Part shown: positions 1 through 2,695 of the stretch, piece by piece
Numbering within the stretch: position 1 is the stretch's first letter
How the letters are laid out: every line of letters starts with the position of its first letter
Assembly: GCA_902802975.1 (NCBI GenBank)
Contig: CADCOF010000225.1
Span: 1-5,658, forward strand
DNA: 5,658 bases
Origin: an uncultured Ruminococcus sp.
GTDB taxonomy: Bacteria > Bacillota > Clostridia > Oscillospirales > Acutalibacteraceae
Reading direction: 5' to 3'
Translations under genes and position numbers: made by a program
The notes under the pieces: model-generated
What the model was told of the DNA's origin: nothing
The model's input: only the letters and a program-made list of their open reading frames with translations
Databases searched by the model: none

Positions 1-27
1 CGAATTGAATTCCGCATTCCGAATTAG
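1..27. repeat. edge of an AATT-rich short repeat
   Basis: The first 27 bases contain ATTCCG twice, 7 bases apart (12-17 starts within the first copy's neighbourhood), flanked by GAATT and ending in GAATTAGC. The AATTAGC word is the same one that occurs in the heptamer array at 2509-2556. I read this as the end of another copy of a short intergenic tandem repeat whose remainder lies left of the window. It is too short to be sure. Nothing else is recognisable between here and the terminator hairpin at 88. Confidence 0.3.
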
Positions 28-80
28 CAAAACAACTCCACACTAAAAAAGCGTTTAGGAAAAGATTTATGTCGTTTACT

Positions 81-117
81 ATAATAATTGCCCCCACAGA
101 TTTCTCCGTGAGGGCAA
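81..117 (-). terminator. likely factor-independent terminator of glgB
   Basis: Read on the minus strand, a 10-base arm TTGCCCTCAC (117-108) pairs with GTGGGGGCAA (97-88), with nine Watson-Crick pairs and one T-G wobble, around a 10-base loop. The stem is GC-rich in its middle and is followed by TTATTAT (87-81), a weak U-tract. It begins 18 bases past the glgB stop codon, which is the expected place. The interrupted U-run makes termination efficiency uncertain. On the plus strand the stem is not followed by a T-run, so it looks one-directional. Confidence 0.7.
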
Positions 118-135
118 ATGTATATCTATTTGAGA

Positions 136-2241
136 TTATTCGGCTGCAGCTGTTTCGACCTTCTCAGCTGATTCAACTTTTTCAGTCTTTTCGGCTTTTT
201 CGGTCTTCTCGGTCTTGGTCTTAGCCTTTGTTCTCTTTGTTGTCTTCTTTTCCTTCTTCGACTCTGCTTTAGTCTCTGCTTTTTCGTCTGCTTTTTCCTC
301 AGTCTTATCCTCTTCCACTTCGATCTCCTCAACTACCGGAACGGGAAGCTCCTTCTCAAGTTCAAGATAGATTACGCCAAGCGGAGGAATTGTAAGATCA
401 AGCGACTGATCAAGATTGTTGAAGTTGATCAGCTCCGTTGTAAGCTCGCCGGGGTTGCCTACGCCGCAGCCGCCGAACTCGCTGCTCTCACTGTTAAGAA
501 CCTCTTTATATACGCCGTACTTCGGCACGCCAACTCTGTAATGCTCTCTTGTGATAGGCTGGAAGTTGCACACAACAACTACTTCAGAACCATCATACGC
601 TATGCGTCTGAACGCAATGATACTTCTCTCTGCGTCCTCGATAGCGACCCAGCGGAAACCGTTCCAGTCGTAATCGTTCTCGTGCATTGCGGGCTTCTCT
701 TTGTAGTACTTGTTGAGAGTAGCGATGAAGTGATTGAGCTGTCTGTGCTTATCGAAATCAAGCAGATTCCACTGCAGCTGAGCCTCTGCGTTCCACTCGT
801 CGAACTGACCGATATCGGAACCCATGAACAGAAGTTTCTTGCCGGGGTGAGCCATCATGAATGCAAGGAATCCTCTGATACCCTGGAATTTCATCTCGTA
901 GCTGCCGGGCATTTTGCTGATGAGCGAACCCTTGCCGTAAACTACCTCGTCGTGTGAGATCGGGAGAATAAAGTTCTCGGAGAAAGCATACATCATGCTG
1001 AATGTAAGCTCGTTGTGGTGCCAGTTTCTCCAAAGCGGGTCTTCCTCGATGTAGCGAAGCATGTCGTTCATCCAGCCCATGTTCCACTTGTAGTCGAAGC
1101 CAAGACCATAATCCTTGATCGGGTAGCCTGTAACGTTCGCCCAAGCTGTGCTTTCCTCTGCGATCATGATTGCAGTCGGGTGATTCTCGTGAACCATAGT
1201 GTTAAGCTCCTGCAGGAACTCAACAGCAACGAGATTTTCTCTTCCGCCGTACTGGTTCGGCAGCCACTCGCCGTCCTTACGGTTGTAGTCGAGATAAAGC
1301 ATGGAAGCAACTGCGTCAACACGGATACCGTCAAAGTGGTACTCCTCTATCCAGAAGTTAGCTGAGGACTTAAGGAAGCTCTTTACTTCATATCTGCCGA
1401 AGTTGAAGATATATGTACCCCACTCCTTATGTTCGCCGATACGCCAATCCTCATACTCATAGCAGCCTGTGCCGTCAAAGCGCGCAAGACCGTAAGCGTC
1501 CTTCGGGAAGTGAGCGGGAACCCAGTCGAGAATAACGCCGATGCCGTTCTTGTGGCACTCATCAATGAAGAACATGAGGTCTTTGGGCGTGCCGTAACGA
1601 GAAGTAGCGGCAAAATAGCCTGTTACCTGGTAGCCCCACGAGCCATCAAACGGGAACTCTGTAAGCGGCATGAACTCGATGTGAGTATAGCCCATTTCCT
1701 TGATGTAAGGAACAAGTTCTGCGGCAAGCTGGCGATATGAATAATATGAGCCGTCTTCGTTCTTTTTCCAAGAACCCGCGTTTATTTCGTAAATATTGAT
1801 TGGCTGATTATGATGCGGATGCTCCTTCTGATAATCATACCAATCGGCGTCATTCCACTCATAGCCCTCAATGTCGTAAACCTTAGACGCTGTTTCCGGA
1901 CGTGTTTCTGCGTGGAACGCATATGGGTCTGCCTTCTGCTGACGACCACCCCACGGATTTTCTACGCAGTACTTATAGTTTTCATACTCCGAGATACCGT
2001 CAATAAAAGTCTCCCAAACGCCTGTACCAAGCATACGGTACATATGGTTTGCATTCTCGTCCCAACCGTTGAAATCACCTACAACAGACACGCTGTTTGC
2101 GTTCGGTGCCCAAACTCTGAATACTACACCCTGTCTGCCTGCGATCTCCATAAAATGAGAACCCAGGAACTTATAAGCATGAGTAGACTTTCCCGAAAGG
2201 AAGAGATCAAGCTGAGAGTAAACATCAATATTCTGAGCCAT
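136..2241 (-). CDS. glgB: 1,4-alpha-glucan branching enzyme (EC 2.4.1.18)
   Basis: This enzyme cuts alpha-1,4 glucan chains and re-joins the piece through an alpha-1,6 bond, making the branches of glycogen in the cytoplasm. A CBM48 module lies at about residues 33-110 (VFRVWAPNA, VGDFNGWD). The GH13 barrel follows with all four conserved regions: DWVPAHF (D239, H244), GIRVDAV with the nucleophile D309, AEEST with the acid/base E362, and SHDEVV with H430 and D431. A C-terminal beta domain ends near residue 628. The E. coli-type N1 domain is absent, as in many shorter GlgB proteins. The early motif usually written YEVHLGSW reads YEINAGSW here (151-158). Residues 629-701 are an extra Lys/Glu/Thr/Ala tail. 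The ATG is supported by GAAAGAGGGG eight bases upstream. The gene stands alone in the window, with a terminator hairpin after its TAA. Function is secure from motifs; the role of the tail is unknown. Confidence 0.97.
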   Translation of the reverse strand: MAQNIDVYSQLDLFLSGKSTHAYKFLGSHFMEIAGRQGVVFRVWAPNANSVSVVGDFNGWDENANHMYRMLGTGVWETFIDGISEYENYKYCVENPWGGRQQKADPYAFHAETRPETASKVYDIEGYEWNDADWYDYQKEHPHHNQPINIYEINAGSWKKNEDGSYYSYRQLAAELVPYIKEMGYTHIEFMPLTEFPFDGSWGYQVTGYFAATSRYGTPKDLMFFIDECHKNGIGVILDWVPAHFPKDAYGLARFDGTGCYEYEDWRIGEHKEWGTYIFNFGRYEVKSFLKSSANFWIEEYHFDGIRVDAVASMLYLDYNRKDGEWLPNQYGGRENLVAVEFLQELNTMVHENHPTAIMIAEESTAWANVTGYPIKDYGLGFDYKWNMGWMNDMLRYIEEDPLWRNWHHNELTFSMMYAFSENFILPISHDEVVYGKGSLISKMPGSYEMKFQGIRGFLAFMMAHPGKKLLFMGSDIGQFDEWNAEAQLQWNLLDFDKHRQLNHFIATLNKYYKEKPAMHENDYDWNGFRWVAIEDAERSIIAFRRIAYDGSEVVVVCNFQPITREHYRVGVPKYGVYKEVLNSESSEFGGCGVGNPGELTTELINFNNLDQSLDLTIPPLGVIYLELEKELPVPVVEEIEVEEDKTEEKADEKAETKAESKKEKKTTKRTKAKTKTEKTEKAEKTEKVESAEKVETAAAE
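139..357 (-). other. glgB: charged low-complexity C-terminal tail of GlgB
   Basis: This segment encodes residues 629-701, beyond the last beta strand of the catalytic protein (IPPLGVIYLELE). It starts acidic (VVEEIEVEEDKTEE), becomes strongly basic in the middle (KKEKKTTKRTKAKTK), and ends in short TEK/AEK/VE units. It has almost no hydrophobic residues, so it is probably disordered or a solvent-exposed helix. Tails like this are not part of the conserved branching-enzyme fold. Possible roles are anchoring to glycogen-associated proteins or simple slippage-driven growth of a lysine/glutamate codon run; neither can be decided here. Confidence 0.85.
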
Positions 2242-2249
2242 AAAAATTA

Positions 2250-2259
2250 CCCCTCTTTC
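2250..2259 (-). promoter_or_regulatory. glgB: ribosome binding site of glgB
   Basis: On the minus strand GAAAGAGGGG ends 8 bases before the ATG at 2241-2239. It matches the anti-Shine-Dalgarno sequence well and fixes the start at this ATG rather than at the internal Met31, which lies within the conserved N-terminal lead (AYKFLGSHF). Confidence 0.85.
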
Positions 2260-2330
2260 AATTTTCTAAATTTTGCAGAAAGCCTACTGCTTGACACCAG
2301 TTCAAGAAGTGACAGCAATTTCTACAAATT

Positions 2331-2346
2331 TGAGTACAGGTACTCA
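2331..2346. promoter_or_regulatory. perfect palindrome, candidate operator for glgB
   Basis: TGAGTAC and GTACTCA form exact 7-base arms around a 2-base AG centre. The site lies 5 bases downstream (in the glgB direction) of a perfect minus-strand TATAAT (2357-2352), so it would cover the transcription start. That position is typical of a repressor operator. The arms are short for an RNA hairpin with a 2-base loop, which favours a dimeric DNA-binding protein. I cannot name the regulator family with confidence. Confidence 0.5.
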
Positions 2347-2351
2347 CAATA

Positions 2352-2398
2352 ATTATATTGACATTTCTATATTACCCCATTTGGCACATAAAAGTCAA
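2352..2398 (-). promoter_or_regulatory. glgB: candidate glgB promoter region
   Basis: Two overlapping minus-strand options are visible. One is TTGACT (2398-2393), an 18-base spacer and TAATAT (2374-2369), a four-of-six -10 box. The other is a perfect TATAAT (2357-2352) whose -35 region (about 2380-2375, ATGGGG) is poor, so it would need an activator or be only the remains of a promoter. Either would give a leader of roughly 100-120 bases before the ribosome binding site. The choice between them cannot be made from sequence alone. Confidence 0.45.
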
Positions 2399-2423
2399 TA
2401 GAATTTTGAAATTTCTATATTAA
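2358..2423. repeat. imperfect 18-base direct repeat
   Basis: TTGACATTTCTATATTAC (2358-2375) recurs as TTGAAATTTCTATATTAA (2406-2423), 48 bases further on, with 16 of 18 positions identical. The first copy overlaps one candidate -10 box of glgB on the opposite strand. The second has no good -35 partner. It may be a duplicated regulatory block or chance similarity in AT-rich DNA. Confidence 0.4.
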
Positions 2424-2471
2424 AATTTTGTTACTAATTAATTTTTGGCAATGTGCATTTTGTCAACGCTA

Positions 2472-2500
2472 TTGACCTTTGTTTTTGATGATGATATAAT
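2472..2500 (+). promoter_or_regulatory. strong sigma-A-type promoter of the TIR-like/TPR gene
   Basis: TTGACC (2472-2477) is separated by exactly 17 bases from a perfect TATAAT (2495-2500). The -10 box is extended by an upstream TG at 2492-2493. Initiation is expected near 2507. This is the best promoter in the window and points at the large right-hand gene, leaving a leader of about 190 bases. Confidence 0.8.
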
Positions 2501-2508
2501 GAATACTG

Positions 2509-2556
2509 AAATTAGTAATTAGCAATGTGCAATTACAATGTGCAATGTGCAATTAT
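2509..2556. repeat. heptamer tandem array, left arm of inverted repeat
   Basis: The stretch divides into 7-base units: AAATTAG, TAATTAG, CAATGTG, then a 6-base CAATTA, then CAATGTG, CAATGTG and CAATTAT. One unit lacking a base shows the array is degenerate. Bases 2536-2554 are the exact reverse complement of 2645-2663. The pattern resembles the short tandemly repeated sequences scattered between genes in several bacterial groups; that parallel is from general knowledge, not a database match. Confidence 0.8.
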
Positions 2557-2644
2557 TTGTGCATACCGATAGTTTGTCACACGGCAATAATTTTGTGAAG
2601 TGTGAAAAAGGAAGATCGAAAGTGAAAAACTCACAACGAGCACC

Positions 2645-2681
2645 AATTGCACATTGCACATTGCTAATTGCAAATTGAATC
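2645..2681. repeat. heptamer tandem array, right arm of inverted repeat
   Basis: From 2647 the sequence runs in 7-base steps: TTGCACA, TTGCACA, TTGCTAA, TTGCAAA, TTGAATC. It is the opposite-strand partner of the array at 2509-2556. After the exact 19-base pairing and a 13-base bulge on the left side, CTAATT (2664-2669) can pair with AATTAG (2517-2522), extending the stem. The array ends immediately before the ribosome binding site of the downstream gene. Confidence 0.8.
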
Positions 2682-2682
2682 T

Positions 2683-2690
2683 AAAGAGGG
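2683..2690 (+). promoter_or_regulatory. ribosome binding site of the TIR-like/TPR gene
   Basis: AAAGAGGG is followed by a 5-base gap and ATG at 2696. The frame stays open upstream to a TGA at 2603, but the only start with a good Shine-Dalgarno match is this ATG. It is almost the same as the glgB site. Confidence 0.85.
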
Positions 2691-2695
2691 ATACC

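Larger units (their letters stand above)
2507..2695 (+). other. long structured 5' leader of the TIR-like/TPR gene
   Basis: Between the predicted start near 2507 and the ATG at 2696, the leader would contain both heptamer arrays. Their 19-base exact arms (2536-2554 and 2645-2663) can close a long stem around a 90-base interior. Inside, TCACAC (2577-2582) can pair with GTGTGA (2600-2605). TGTGA (2601-2605) can instead pair with TCACA (2631-2635), so two alternative folds are possible. The ribosome binding site lies just outside the large stem. I do not recognise a known riboswitch, and I see no credible leader peptide. Confidence 0.4.

Noticed and set aside
43..58. Small hairpin CTAAA/TTTAG near the left edge
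   Set aside because: Only five AT-rich pairs; too weak to call a terminator.
541..957. Plus-strand open frame of 138 codons opposite glgB
   Set aside because: It lies entirely antisense to the conserved catalytic part of GlgB, has no recognisable motif and no ribosome binding site that I can see; it is a shadow of the real gene.
1810..2352. Plus-strand open frame of 180 codons opposite the glgB start
   Set aside because: Most of it is antisense to the CBM48 region and it runs over the glgB promoter area; composition and lack of motifs mark it as a shadow.
2525..2572. Possible 15-codon leader peptide (MCNYNV...)
   Set aside because: It consists mostly of the heptamer repeat, has no Shine-Dalgarno sequence in front and no codon pattern suggestive of attenuation.
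2509..2681. CRISPR array
   Set aside because: Units are only 7 bases, contiguous and without spacers, so this is a simple tandem/inverted repeat.
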